44,963 nt of DNA from Clostridia bacterium. Its GTDB lineage: Bacteria > Bacillota > Clostridia > Oscillospirales > CAG-272. The notes under the pieces are model-generated. The model made no database searches, was not told where the DNA came from, and saw nothing but the letters and a program-made list of their open reading frames with translations. Location: contig JAFTKM010000004.1 of the NCBI GenBank assembly GCA_017453245.1, positions 1 through 44,963 of the forward strand, given 5' to 3'. The position numbers and the translations under genes are program-made. The first letter of the stretch is position 1. Each line of letters opens with the position of its first letter. Below are positions 32,109 to 40,848 of the stretch, piece by piece.

Positions 32109-34040
32109 TCACATAACCAGCTCATAAAGCTCGAGAAGTTCTTCTTCTATCTTTGCCTTTTCTTCTTCGATCTCTGCGGCTCTTACGTAGTCGGATGCCG
32201 CGTCACCGAAGAGCTCCTCCTCGAGCTCGGCGAGTCTTTCTTCAAGCTCGGGGATCCTTTTCTTGGCTTTTTCAACTCGCTTTTCCTCCGAGCGGCGCTT
32301 GGCGTTTTCGCGCTTTCTCTCCTCGTAGTCTGCCTTTGAGTCGGAGGTCTTGGCAACGGAATTTACCGCCGCGTTTCTCTCCTTTATTATCTGGCGCATG
32401 CGCATATATTCCGAGAAAGCGTCATCGTAGCTCTCAAGCTCATAGTCGCGCATACCCTTGTCGCTCGTCGGGTCGAGCTCGATAATTCTCGTCGCTACCT
32501 TGTTAATAAAGTATCTGTCGTGCGATACCGCGATAATCGTACCGGGGAAGGCGATAAGCGCGCTCTCAAGCGCCTCACAAGAGCCGATGTCAAGATGGTT
32601 GGTAGGCTCGTCCATTATAAGGAGATTCACCTTTTTGAGTATCAGCTTTGCGAGAGTGAGTCTTGCTCTTTCGCCGCCCGAGAGGGCGGATATCCTCTTG
32701 TCGATATCGTCAGCGCCGAAGAGGAAGAGCGCGAGTGTGCTCCTGAGCTCCAGGTCCTTCTTCTCGGGATACTCGTCGTGCATTTCCTCAAACACGGTCT
32801 TGATGTCGTCGAGGCCTCTGTTCTCCTGATCGTAGTAGCCGATCTTTATGTTGTATCCGAGAGTAATGCGGCCCGCCTTCGGCACAAGCATCGAGTTCAT
32901 CAGCTTCATAAGAGTCGATTTACCCGAGCCGTTAGGACCGAGGAACATAACTCTCTCATCCTTTCTTATAAGGAAGGAAAGATTCTTGATAAGGGCCTTT
33001 GCGCCATAGTCGAAGGTAAGCTCCTTCACCTTCATAACGTCGCCCGCGCTCTCCTCCTCTGCGGTAAATCTCACACGGATGTCCTTCGGAGCCTTTGGAG
33101 CGAGCTCTACGAGCTCCATTCTCGCAAGCTGCTTTTCCTTGGAGCGTATCGTCACAAAGTTGTGCTCACGGTTACATCTGCGCTGGAATTCGATATTCGC
33201 CTTGATTCTGGCAATCTCCTTTTGCTGCTCCTTGTATCTCTTCTCGAGAGATGCCGCCTCGGCCTCCTGCTGATCCTTGCACTGCGAGTACGAGCCGTGG
33301 AAGAGTCTTGCCTTTGTATATTGTATATGAAGCGTTTTATTTGTAGTGCGGTCGAGGAAGTATCTGTCGTGCGAGATTATCAGCACGGTCTTCTTATACG
33401 ATGCGATAAAGCCCTCGAGCCACTCGAGCGCATCAATGTCGAGATGGTTTGTCGGCTCGTCGAGCATAAGGATATCGGGCTCTGTCGCGAGCAGGCGCGC
33501 GAGCGCTAAGCGCGTATACTGTCCGCCCGAGAGCGTGCGTATTCTCTGATTAATGAGAATGTCCTCAAAGCCGAGGCGCATCAGCATACCGCGGCAACGT
33601 GAGCGGAATTCAAGACCGCCCTTTTCCGAGAACTTTCTGTTCTGCTCATTCAGTCTGTCGGTCAGCTCTACGACCGCATCGTGGTCGCCGCGGTTTGCCG
33701 CCTGCGCCAGGAGAGTCTCGGTCCTTGTTATAGCCGACTCAAGCTCAAGTAGCTCGGGGAATGCCGTGTACATATACTCAAGGCAGGTAACCTCGCCCGG
33801 CAGGGCAGTGAGGTCGGGATTCTGCTCGAGCATACCGACAGTATGTCCCTTTTGTATATATACCGCGCCCGAGTCAGGCTCGTTTACTCCCGCGATAATG
33901 CGGAAGAGCGAGGTCTTGCCGGCACCGTTAACGCCGATAATGCCGACTCGGTCGCCGTCATTCACCGCGAAGGATATATCTTTTAGAATTACGTCCGTGC
34001 CATAGGCTAGCGAGACGCTTTCTGTGGAAAGTGCAATCAT
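32109..34040 (-). CDS. ABC-F family ATPase
   Basis: A soluble twin-ATPase protein of the ABC-F family, which acts on the ribosome (translation factor or ribosome protection). Two Walker A motifs (GVNGAGKTS and GPNGSGKST), two signatures (LSGGQYTRLALA and LSGGERARLTLA), two Walker B motifs (MLDEPTNHLD and IMDEPTNHLD) and no membrane segments. A charged interdomain linker (P-site tRNA interaction region) spans about 240-310, and a C-terminal coiled coil (~555-643) is present. 643 residues is like YdiF/Uup. AAGGAG precedes the ATG. Confidence 0.94.
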   Translation of the reverse strand: MIALSTESVSLAYGTDVILKDISFAVNDGDRVGIIGVNGAGKTSLFRIIAGVNEPDSGAVYIQKGHTVGMLEQNPDLTALPGEVTCLEYMYTAFPELLELESAITRTETLLAQAANRGDHDAVVELTDRLNEQNRKFSEKGGLEFRSRCRGMLMRLGFEDILINQRIRTLSGGQYTRLALARLLATEPDILMLDEPTNHLDIDALEWLEGFIASYKKTVLIISHDRYFLDRTTNKTLHIQYTKARLFHGSYSQCKDQQEAEAASLEKRYKEQQKEIARIKANIEFQRRCNREHNFVTIRSKEKQLARMELVELAPKAPKDIRVRFTAEEESAGDVMKVKELTFDYGAKALIKNLSFLIRKDERVMFLGPNGSGKSTLMKLMNSMLVPKAGRITLGYNIKIGYYDQENRGLDDIKTVFEEMHDEYPEKKDLELRSTLALFLFGADDIDKRISALSGGERARLTLAKLILKKVNLLIMDEPTNHLDIGSCEALESALIAFPGTIIAVSHDRYFINKVATRIIELDPTSDKGMRDYELESYDDAFSEYMRMRQIIKERNAAVNSVAKTSDSKADYEERKRENAKRRSEEKRVEKAKKRIPELEERLAELEEELFGDAASDYVRAAEIEEEKAKIEEELLELYELVM

Positions 34041-34051
34041 TATATCTCCTT

Positions 34052-34066
34052 GGCGCTATACGCGCC
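34052..34066 (-). repeat. Small hairpin just before the ABC-F ribosome site
   Basis: GGCGC (34052-34056) and GCGCC (34062-34066) can pair immediately 5' of the AAGGAG of the ABC-F gene and may influence its translation. Confidence 0.45.
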
Positions 34067-34108
34067 CGATTATTCTGAATAATAATCATTCTTAAAAAAC
34101 TTACTACA

Positions 34109-34137
34109 ATTCTATCATTTTTTCTCTTCTATGTCAA
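34109..34137 (-). promoter_or_regulatory. Promoter for the ABC-F gene
   Basis: On the minus strand TTGACA (34137-34132), 17 bases, TAGAAT (34114-34109), giving a ~65-base leader. Confidence 0.8.
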
Positions 34138-34192
34138 GGCTCGCACGCATCCTAAGAGCCAAAATAAGCAAAATCGCATATATTCACACTAT

Positions 34193-34210
34193 TGCGCATA
34201 AATATTCATT
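34193..34210. promoter_or_regulatory. ArgR-box-like sequence, distal
   Basis: The minus strand reads AATGAATATTTATGCGCA, close to the TGAAT-WWWW-ATKCA arginine box. Further ATTCA half-sites follow at 34224-34234. It lies ~180 bases before the amino-acid transporter promoter. This is by-eye matching only. Confidence 0.35.
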
Positions 34211-34339
34211 CCGAAACGAATAAATTCATTCATTGACGTAAAAGATTTTCGCCCTCGCACGCAAAATATTAACCCGAAAATACTCAAAATATCTAAAGGT
34301 TTGTTCACTTTGCACAATATTTCTGTCTCAAAACGCCCC

Positions 34340-34357
34340 AATGCATAAAAATGCAAC
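34340..34357 (+). promoter_or_regulatory. ArgR-box-like operator upstream of the ABC transporter
   Basis: AATGCATAAAAATGCAAC matches the Bacillus ArgR/AhrC box (CATGAATAAAAATKCAAK) at 15 of 18 positions and is itself a TGCAT-AAAA-ATGCA palindrome. It lies 28 bases before the -35. A partial inverted copy (TTTATGCATTT) lies inside the promoter spacer. Confidence 0.45.
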
Positions 34358-34384
34358 AAAAGTGAATTATTTTTCAAAAAAGTG

Positions 34385-34413
34385 TTGACTTTATGCATTT
34401 CGGGGTGTATAAT
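34385..34413 (+). promoter_or_regulatory. Promoter for the amino-acid ABC transporter operon
   Basis: TTGACT (34385-34390), 17 bases, TATAAT (34408-34413), 62 bases before the binding-protein start. Confidence 0.88.
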
Positions 34414-34474
34414 TATGACGTTCCAAAAAACAGGGAGCAAGACTCCCGCCGAAAAAGAAAGAAGGAAAATCAAA

Positions 34475-35389
34475 ATGAAAAAGATCACATCACTTATTCT
34501 TGCCATCGCACTTTGCCTTGGCTGCGTATTCGCAATGGCTTCCTGCAATAAGGAAGAGGAAAACCTCTCCGCCGCATATGATAAGGCTCTTGCAGAGATC
34601 AATTACGATCCCTCCCAGTACACCGAGACTCTCGTAGTTGCTATGTCTCCCGACTTCGCTCCTATGGAGTTCTACGACACAGCTAAGTCCGGTTCCGATG
34701 CTATCGTTGGCTTCGACGTTCTTCTTGCTACCTACGTTGCTAAGGAGCTTGGTATGAAGCTTGTTATCGATCCTATGTCCTTTGACGCTTCTATGGCGGC
34801 AGTTACCTCCGGCAACGCTGACCTTGCTATCTCCGGCTTCTCCTGGACCGCAGAGCGTGCTGAGACCTTCCTCATCTCCGACTACTATGTAGCAGGTGAG
34901 AACGAGACCGAGCAGATCCTTATCACCACTAAGGAAAACGCTTCCAAGATCACCGCAGGTATGACCGACTTCTCCGGCCTTAAGATAGGCGCGCAGGGCG
35001 GTTCTCTCCAGCAGCTTCTTGTTGAGGAGCAGCTTGTTCCCAAGGGGGCTACCATGGAGCTTTACGAGAACATCAACGTAGCGGCTACCGCACTTACCAC
35101 AGGTGACATCGACGCTCTTGCAGTTGCTTACGGCAACGGTGAGGCTCTTGCAAACGACACTATCGTTCTCTCCGATTACTACTTCGAGGTTGATGAGAAG
35201 TACAAGAACAACGTTATCCTTCTTAACAAGGAGGACACTGAGCTTCTCGAGGCTGTAAACGCCGCTCTTGCAAAGGCAATGGCTGCTGACCTTTACGACA
35301 CCTGGTATGAGGCTTGTCAGATCTACGCAGAGGTTAAGACTGCTGACGAGCTCGGATACGATGACGAGGGTAACAAGATTACCGAATAA
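34475..35389 (+). CDS. Amino-acid ABC transporter, substrate-binding lipoprotein
   Basis: A family 3 solute-binding protein of 304 residues. A signal sequence with lipobox-like AMASC puts the lipidated cysteine near residue 24. The mature part shows the SBP_bac_3 pattern: LVVAMSPDFAPMEF, GFDVLLATYVAKELG, SGNADLAISGFSWTAERAE. These bind polar amino acids. ArgR-like boxes at the promoter suggest arginine or a related basic amino acid. Codon use is highly biased, as in abundant proteins. The start at MKKITS follows GAAGGAAA; the longer reading frame runs through the promoter. Confidence 0.93.
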   Translation: MKKITSLILAIALCLGCVFAMASCNKEEENLSAAYDKALAEINYDPSQYTETLVVAMSPDFAPMEFYDTAKSGSDAIVGFDVLLATYVAKELGMKLVIDPMSFDASMAAVTSGNADLAISGFSWTAERAETFLISDYYVAGENETEQILITTKENASKITAGMTDFSGLKIGAQGGSLQQLLVEEQLVPKGATMELYENINVAATALTTGDIDALAVAYGNGEALANDTIVLSDYYFEVDEKYKNNVILLNKEDTELLEAVNAALAKAMAADLYDTWYEACQIYAEVKTADELGYDDEGNKITE

Positions 35390-35424
35390 TCGAGATTAAA
35401 AACCTACTCACTTAAACCTTATAT

Positions 35425-35516
35425 GAGCTGCCGTGCCCCATCGGTACGGCGGCTCGCTTTGTGTTATTACAACTGACAAAACACGGTTAAGACTGTACCC
35501 GTGTTGACTTTTTTAA
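35425..35516 (+). terminator. Two attenuator hairpins between binding protein and permease
   Basis: First GAGCTGCCGT / ACGGCGGCTC (35425-35455) followed by GCTTTGTG; second ACACGG / CCGTGT (35481-35504) followed by TGACTTTTTTAA. Partial termination here would keep the binding protein in excess over permease and ATPase. Confidence 0.75.
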
Positions 35517-35534
35517 GATAAAAAGGAGATAAAT

Positions 35535-36227
35535 ATGTATCTTATCACTCTTTTTGAGGATATGGGCAAGATCTTTGTCAAGTACTGGGATCTGTTTCTT
35601 ATAGAGGGCCTTACGGCTACCATACTCCTCTCGCTTATGACGGTGGTGTTCGGTACTGTGTTCGGTGCTGTTCTTGCCCTTGTCAAGATCGGAAGGATCA
35701 AGGTGCTCAAGTGGATAGTTAACGCTGTCGTTGAGGTCATTCGCGGCACACCTATGCTTCTTCAGCTCTATATCAGTACCTTCCTTATTCCCGTAATTAT
35801 CCCCGCGATGAACGAACTTGAAAACAAGAAGCTCATCTGCATATCCTTAACTCTTATCCTTAACAGCGCGGCGTACGTATCCGAGATCATCCGCTCGGGT
35901 ATCGAGGCGGTTGATAAGGGACAGACCGAGGCGGCAAGGAGCCTTGGACTTAACGGCACAACGACTATGACGAATATCGTTCTTCCTCAGGCGGTAAAGA
36001 ATATTCTCCCCGCGCTCGGCAACGAGTTTATCACGGTTATCAAGGAGACCTCTCTTGCCTCCACCTTCTACGTAGGCGAGCTTATGACCACATATCATAT
36101 AATCGTAGGAAAGACTCATAACTCACTCCCCATCCTTATGATAATCGGTATCGTTTACTTCATACTTAACTTCGTACTCTCCAAGGCTCTTGGTGCATTT
36201 GAAAGGAGAATGAAGGCTCATGCTTAA
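35535..36227 (+). CDS. Amino-acid ABC transporter permease
   Basis: 230 residues of the HisM/GlnP family. The signature [20 protein letters not shown] is the cytoplasmic EAA loop that contacts the ATPase. About five membrane segments are visible, with the [10 protein letters not shown] motif typical of the His/Glu/Gln/Arg permeases. AAAAGGAGAT precedes the ATG. Its end overlaps the ATPase start by 8 bases. Confidence 0.95.
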   Translation: MYLITLFEDMGKIFVKYWDLFLIEGLTATILLSLMTVVFGTVFGAVLALVKIGRIKVLKWIVNAVVEVIRGTPMLLQLYISTFLIPVIIPAMNELENKKLICISLTLILNSAAYVSEIIRSGIEAVDKGQTEAARSLGLNGTTTMTNIVLPQAVKNILPALGNEFITVIKETSLASTFYVGELMTTYHIIVGKTHNSLPILMIIGIVYFILNFVLSKALGAFERRMKAHA

Positions 36228-37227
36228 TATCAACAACATATACAAGAATTTCGAGGATCTCAAGGTCCTCAAGGGCGTTTCCACCGAGATCAAGGAGGGC
36301 GAGGTAGTTTCCATTATCGGCGCATCCGGCTCGGGTAAGTCCACTCTCCTTCGCTGTATGAACCTTCTCGAGGTGCCCACCTTTGGCGAGGTATGGATGG
36401 AGGGCAAGCTCCTTACTCCCGTTGATCCCTATCTTCACCGTGAGGTCATCGAGGCGTCCAATACCTACAAGAAGCTTGTCGCGGGCGGAATTGCTCCCGA
36501 TGAGGCTATCGCAAAAATAAAGGCGGAGGACCTTCTCAACGAGAAGTTCTCCTCAGCAGAGGGCAAGGAATACAAGGCTCTTATCAAGAAGATATATAAC
36601 GAGAATCACCTCGATATCAATCTCGCAAGACAGAAGATGGGTATGGTGTTCCAGCAGTTCAATCTCTTTAACAACAAGACTGTAAAAGAGAACATTATGC
36701 TCGCTCCCATCAAGACCCGTACGGAAAAGATCAAGAAGGCTAAGATCGAAAATGCCTTGACCAAGTGTCTGAACCTCTTCCGTAAGGAGAAAAAGCCTCT
36801 CGTCGAGATCACCGAAACCAAGGCGCAGATCGTTGCCGAGGCTGAGGCAAAGGCTATCGAGCTTCTCAAGAGAATAGGTCTTGAGGAGAAGGCTGACGTT
36901 TATCCCTCGACTCTTTCGGGCGGACAGAAGCAGAGAATTGCTATCGTCCGCGCCCTTGCGATGAATCCCGACGTAATGCTCTTTGACGAGCCTACCTCCG
37001 CTCTCGACCCCGAGATGATCGGCGAGGTTCTCGACCTTATGAAGGATCTTGCTAAAGAGGGTATGACGATGGTTATCGTTACCCACGAGATGGGCTTCGC
37101 ACGTGAGGTGTCCGACAGAGTGCTCTTCGTTGACGAGGGCTACATCAAGGAGGATGCTTCCCCCGAGGAGATCTTCAGGAATCCTCAGGATCCAAGACTC
37201 AAGGACTTCCTTTCCAAGGTGCTTTAA
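36220..37227 (+). CDS. Amino-acid ABC transporter ATP-binding protein with two insertions
   Basis: A GlnQ/HisP-type ATPase that powers the adjacent permease. Walker [10 protein letters not shown] (34-42), Q-loop VFQQFNLF (143-150), signature LSGGQ (232-236), Walker B VMLFDEP (252-258) and H-loop H289 are all intact. The family is about 240-250 residues; this one is 335 because of two charged helical insertions, at about 74-131 (between the beta-strand domain and the DINLARQ segment) and 169-207 (just before the LSGGQ helix). It overlaps the permease gene, so it belongs to that operon. Confidence 0.94.
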   Translation: MLNINNIYKNFEDLKVLKGVSTEIKEGEVVSIIGASGSGKSTLLRCMNLLEVPTFGEVWMEGKLLTPVDPYLHREVIEASNTYKKLVAGGIAPDEAIAKIKAEDLLNEKFSSAEGKEYKALIKKIYNENHLDINLARQKMGMVFQQFNLFNNKTVKENIMLAPIKTRTEKIKKAKIENALTKCLNLFRKEKKPLVEITETKAQIVAEAEAKAIELLKRIGLEEKADVYPSTLSGGQKQRIAIVRALAMNPDVMLFDEPTSALDPEMIGEVLDLMKDLAKEGMTMVIVTHEMGFAREVSDRVLFVDEGYIKEDASPEEIFRNPQDPRLKDFLSKVL

Positions 37228-37241
37228 TTGAACTTAAATTG

Positions 37242-37280
37242 ACACGGGGCAGGGGTAAGTATTGCCCCGTGTTGCTTTTT
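37242..37280 (+). terminator. Terminator after the transporter operon
   Basis: ACACGGGGCA (37242-37251) pairs with TGCCCCGTGT (37263-37272), then TGCTTTTT. Only 12 bases separate it from the next start codon, so the amidohydrolase probably depends on read-through or a promoter I could not place. Confidence 0.85.
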
Positions 37281-37292
37281 CGGAGATATATT

Positions 37293-38735
37293 ATGGATAA
37301 TCTTAAGAAAATAGCGGTTGACTCTATTGAGGAAAACGGCAAGATATTTACCGAGCTTTCGGACAAGATCTGGGATAATCCCGAGCTCTCGCTCAAGGAA
37401 TATAAGTCGACTGAAATATACGTGAAGCTCCTCTCGGAGCTCGGCTTTGAGGTCGAGGAATCGGTCGCGGGCATTCCCACCGCCTTTCTCGGCAAGTGGG
37501 GAAGCGGCAGACCTGTCATCGGCATACTTGGAGAATACGACGCGCTCTCCGGACTCTCTCAGGTTGGCGGCGTGGCAGAGCGCTGTGAGCTCGTAAAGGG
37601 CGGGGCAGGACACGGCTGCGGTCACAATCTTCTCGGCGCGGGCTCACTCGCCGCGGCATACGGAGTTATGCAGTATCTCAAAAGGACGGGCCGCGAGGGA
37701 ACCGTCATCTTCTACGGCACTCCCGGCGAGGAGGGCGGCGCAGGCAAGGCGTTTATGGCTAAGGAGGGTATGTGGAATTCTCTTGACGCGGCAATAACCT
37801 GGCACCCGGGTGACTGCAACGAGGTATCTACCGGTAGCTGTAACTCCTGTATTCAGACGCTCTACAAGTTCCGCGGTGTGGCATCTCACGCTGCGGGAGA
37901 TCCCGAAAACGGACGAAGCGCGCTTGATGCCGTCGAGCTTATGAACGTGGGTGTGCAATACCTTCGCGAGCATATGAAGAGTGATGCGCGTATTCACTAC
38001 TCGATCATTGACGGCGGCGGATTCTCACCAAACGTTGTTCAGCCCAAAGCCTCCGTGCTCTATATGGTGCGCTCACCTCTGGTGAAGGACGCTCTTGAGC
38101 TTCAGGCCAGGGTAGATAAAATTGCCGAGGGCGCCTCACTGATGACCGATTGTCCGCACGAAAAGGTCTTTATCGACGGTTGCTCGGGCACAGTTACCAA
38201 TCACACGCTCGAGGGCGCGATTTATGAGAATATGAAGCTTCTCTCACTACCCACGTATACCGCCGAGGAGTGGGAGCTTGCCAAGTCCCTCAAGGCTACC
38301 TATAAGACCTATTCCTTGCCGACTATTGCGGCAGAGCATAGCGCAGAGGCACGCGCTAAGGTTGAAAAACTCACCGAGGGTAATACCCGCGCGATAAACG
38401 ACTTCCTCTCGCCTCTCTATCTCGGCGACACCTTCAGCCCCGGATCGACCGACGTGGGTGACGTCTCCTGGCAGACTCCCACCGCTCAGCTTTACGCCGC
38501 TTGCTTTACCGCGGGTGCGCCCGGTCACTCCTGGCAGAACGTCTCTATTGGCAGGACGAGCATAGCTCACAAGGGTATGCTCTATGCGGCGAAGGCTCTT
38601 GCTATGACAGCGGTCGACCTCTTTGAGAACGCAGAGCTGCTCGCCGGCATTAAGGAGGAGTTTGCACAGCGTACAAAGGACGGTTACGTATGCCCGATTC
38701 CGAAGGATGAGTATGCTAAGCCCGTGGAAATGTGA
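37293..38735 (+). CDS. M20-family amidohydrolase, AbgB-like
   Basis: A 480-residue metallohydrolase of the M20D family, most like p-aminobenzoyl-glutamate hydrolase subunit B (AbgB). GHGCGHNLLGAG (zinc-binding), GTPGEEGGAGKA and a late SAEARAK / GSTDVGDVSW region are as in that family. The substrate is uncertain; related enzymes cleave N-acyl amino acids or folate breakdown products. It follows an amino-acid uptake system, so it might release or use the imported compound. ATG at 37293 with CGGAGA upstream is chosen over the ORF start inside the terminator. Confidence 0.88.
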   Translation: MDNLKKIAVDSIEENGKIFTELSDKIWDNPELSLKEYKSTEIYVKLLSELGFEVEESVAGIPTAFLGKWGSGRPVIGILGEYDALSGLSQVGGVAERCELVKGGAGHGCGHNLLGAGSLAAAYGVMQYLKRTGREGTVIFYGTPGEEGGAGKAFMAKEGMWNSLDAAITWHPGDCNEVSTGSCNSCIQTLYKFRGVASHAAGDPENGRSALDAVELMNVGVQYLREHMKSDARIHYSIIDGGGFSPNVVQPKASVLYMVRSPLVKDALELQARVDKIAEGASLMTDCPHEKVFIDGCSGTVTNHTLEGAIYENMKLLSLPTYTAEEWELAKSLKATYKTYSLPTIAAEHSAEARAKVEKLTEGNTRAINDFLSPLYLGDTFSPGSTDVGDVSWQTPTAQLYAACFTAGAPGHSWQNVSIGRTSIAHKGMLYAAKALAMTAVDLFENAELLAGIKEEFAQRTKDGYVCPIPKDEYAKPVEM

Positions 38736-38763
38736 TTTTCTGAAAACTAAAGATTACAAAAAA

Positions 38764-38799
38764 ACGTCATATAAGCACTATCAAATGCCTATATGACGT
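38764..38799. repeat. Palindromic hairpin after the amidohydrolase
   Basis: ACGTCATATA (38764-38773) pairs with TATATGACGT (38790-38799); an inner GCA/TGC extends it. A likely terminator for the plus-strand gene, though no clear U-run follows. Confidence 0.55.
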
Positions 38800-38811
38800 A
38801 TAAAGAAAAAT

Positions 38812-38842
38812 AAGTGCCGACTCAAAAAAAGAGTCGGCACTT
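38812..38842 (-). terminator. Terminator ending the minus-strand operon
   Basis: AAGTGCCGACTC (38812-38823) pairs with GAGTCGGCACTT (38831-38842); on the minus strand ATTTTTCTTTAT follows. It lies 6 bases after the XRE gene. Confidence 0.88.
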
Positions 38843-38847
38843 TCACA

Positions 38848-39141
38848 TTAATGTTTGTTTTTATTTCTCAAGGTTTCTATCGTTACGAGCAAAAGCTTTA
38901 CGTCTTCATCCGAAAGATCGGAGACGTCAATGGTCTTTGCGCGCTCTATGCCGAGAAGGTAATCCGCGCTCACGTGGAATATGATTGCTAAATCCTTCAG
39001 TACGTCGGGGGAAGGAGTGCGCTCGCTTAATTCATAGTAGGATACTACCGATTTAGTTATACAGAGCTTATCTGCTAATTGTTGCTGTGTCATGCCTGCT
39101 TGCTTACGAAGCTCCTTCAATTTTAATCCAAAATCAATCAT
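38848..39141 (-). CDS. XRE-family transcriptional regulator, small
   Basis: 97 residues. The HTH_3 domain fills about 5-62 (LKELRKQAGMTQQQLADKL, then SVVSYYELSERTPS), ending with FHVSADYLLGIE, the standard helix after the domain. The rest is a short acidic tail. It is a soluble cytosolic regulator with no ligand domain visible. It lies 12 bases after the DUF4091 gene and just before the terminator, and may regulate that gene. Confidence 0.88.
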   Translation of the reverse strand: MIDFGLKLKELRKQAGMTQQQLADKLCITKSVVSYYELSERTPSPDVLKDLAIIFHVSADYLLGIERAKTIDVSDLSDEDVKLLLVTIETLRNKNKH

Positions 39142-39153
39142 AATAATATGTTT

Positions 39154-40827
39154 TTAGATTTTAGCCTTGATCATCTCGTTGATTCTCTCGCGGATAGCAA
39201 GCATTGTCTGCTCGCTCTTTGCGCAGACGTCGAAGGCGAGAGTCTCGCCCATGATTTTCTCGATCTCGGCGACAACCTCCTCCTTAGAGTAGAGGCTCTC
39301 ACAGAGCTGCATTGCTCTCATATCCTCCAGTGCATCGTGGAATACTACGATTCTGAGCGACTCGTAGACCTTGCCGTGGGGCGCGGGATATACCGAGAAG
39401 GTATCGCCTGCGGGTACCCAATGCTCACCGCTTGTGTCGGTGTAGGGCTCGCACTCGTCAACAGAGAACTGGTTGTTATAGAAGTTGTAGCCCCACTGAA
39501 GGAAGCCTACGATGTCATACTTGAACATCTGCATACCGATGGAGCGGTTACGCCAGGAGGGCATAGCAAGGAGTCTGTTGGAAACGCCGATGCACTGACC
39601 GCAGCAGTAGTAGGTCCAAAGACCGGGAACGGTATTCTCGATGAAGGGCTTGATGTGGTCGTTGCAGGGAATGGGTGTATCTACGATACCCATCTTCCAG
39701 AAGTCGTAGTCGGAGAGTGCGTCCATGATAACGTAGCCCTCGAGCAGGTCGGAGATGGAGTTTTTAGCCGCCTTGTAGAACTCGAGGTGCTCGAGCTGAG
39801 GCTCGTCGGAGATGTGGAAGAAGCAACGCTTATCGTCTCCGCGCTTCTTCATATGCTCGAGGAATGCGGGGATAAAGGTGCGGAGGAATCCTACGTACTC
39901 ATCAGAGGTCGCGTCGGTCTCCCAGCCGAATATCTTCTTGTACTCACCGTCAACGGTAGCCATGATCTTCGGAGCGTGCTTTGCTCCCCACTGAGTAAAG
40001 AGGTGAGCTATCTCGAGGTACTTGATACCGATTCTGTCGCACATATCAACCCATCTGTCAACGAGGTCAAAGTTGAAGGAGTATTTTCCGCCCTCAACGG
40101 TAACGCCGACAAGCTGGTTGGTGAGTCTCTCGCCGCCTACCTGAGTGTCAAGCGGAGGGGTGAAGGTGGGGGTGAGAAGAAGGTTGATACCGTTCTTATG
40201 CGCCACCCGTGCGAAGTTTTCGACGATTTCCCAGTGCTTTTCGCTCCACACGGGAACGTCGTAGTAATTTGCTAAGGAGTCGCAGTGGAACCACTGAGTG
40301 AGCAGGAGTGTCTGCTCGGGGAGGACTGCGTTAATTACGTCAACGGTGACTGTCTCGGTGTTCTTTACCTCGCCGGACTCGTTTACCATCTCTATCTTAA
40401 GCTCGCTCACGCCAACCTCGGTCGCGCCCTCGGGTACGGTAACGTCGATCCAAAGAGCGGTCGGGAAGGTGGTCTTGGCGATAGTCTTTCCTCCGTAGTG
40501 CAGGGGACGGAGCACGTCGGGATAGAGGCCGGGAGTAGTGCGCTCGAAGTACTCGTCGCTGTTGCCGGGTACGATAGGCAGCTCAACGCCCACGTTCTTT
40601 ACCTCGCGGATAGTCACGTACTTTGCGAGATCTCCGGACACCTTGGGGGTGAAGAGCTCTCTGTAATTATACATATTCTCGCCCTCCTCCATAACTCTCT
40701 GATGCGCGAGCTGGAAGGATACTCTCTCGCCCTTAAGGACGGAGAGCTTCTCTATGGGGGCGAAATCGTCGATAGAGCTGTCAACGAATACTCTTGAAAG
40801 TGAAGAGATAAGCTTGGTCTTTAACAT
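39154..40827 (-). CDS. DUF4091 (glycoside-hydrolase-like) protein
   Basis: 557 residues. Beta-rich first ~160 residues, then a TIM-barrel-like region: TQWFHCDSLANYYDVP, GINLLLTPTFTPPLD, and FFHISDEPQ with an Asp-Glu pair likely in the active site, then GFLQWGYNFYNN near the end. This pattern is the DUF4091 family, thought to be related to glycoside hydrolases. No signal peptide is present, so it would act on an intracellular sugar. The substrate is unknown. AGAGGTG precedes the ATG. It lies 21 bases downstream of rluD on the same strand. Confidence 0.85.
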   Translation of the reverse strand: MLKTKLISSLSRVFVDSSIDDFAPIEKLSVLKGERVSFQLAHQRVMEEGENMYNYRELFTPKVSGDLAKYVTIREVKNVGVELPIVPGNSDEYFERTTPGLYPDVLRPLHYGGKTIAKTTFPTALWIDVTVPEGATEVGVSELKIEMVNESGEVKNTETVTVDVINAVLPEQTLLLTQWFHCDSLANYYDVPVWSEKHWEIVENFARVAHKNGINLLLTPTFTPPLDTQVGGERLTNQLVGVTVEGGKYSFNFDLVDRWVDMCDRIGIKYLEIAHLFTQWGAKHAPKIMATVDGEYKKIFGWETDATSDEYVGFLRTFIPAFLEHMKKRGDDKRCFFHISDEPQLEHLEFYKAAKNSISDLLEGYVIMDALSDYDFWKMGIVDTPIPCNDHIKPFIENTVPGLWTYYCCGQCIGVSNRLLAMPSWRNRSIGMQMFKYDIVGFLQWGYNFYNNQFSVDECEPYTDTSGEHWVPAGDTFSVYPAPHGKVYESLRIVVFHDALEDMRAMQLCESLYSKEEVVAEIEKIMGETLAFDVCAKSEQTMLAIRERINEMIKAKI

Positions 40828-40848
40828 TTCTTGATCACCTCTGTGGAA

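Noticed and set aside
34189-34602. Minus-strand reading frame across the transporter promoter
   Set aside because: It covers a near-consensus promoter and the start of the binding-protein gene, and has an atypical composition.
39148-40275. Long plus-strand reading frame opposite the DUF4091 gene
   Set aside because: Shadow of a well-supported minus-strand gene; no ribosome site and no known motif.
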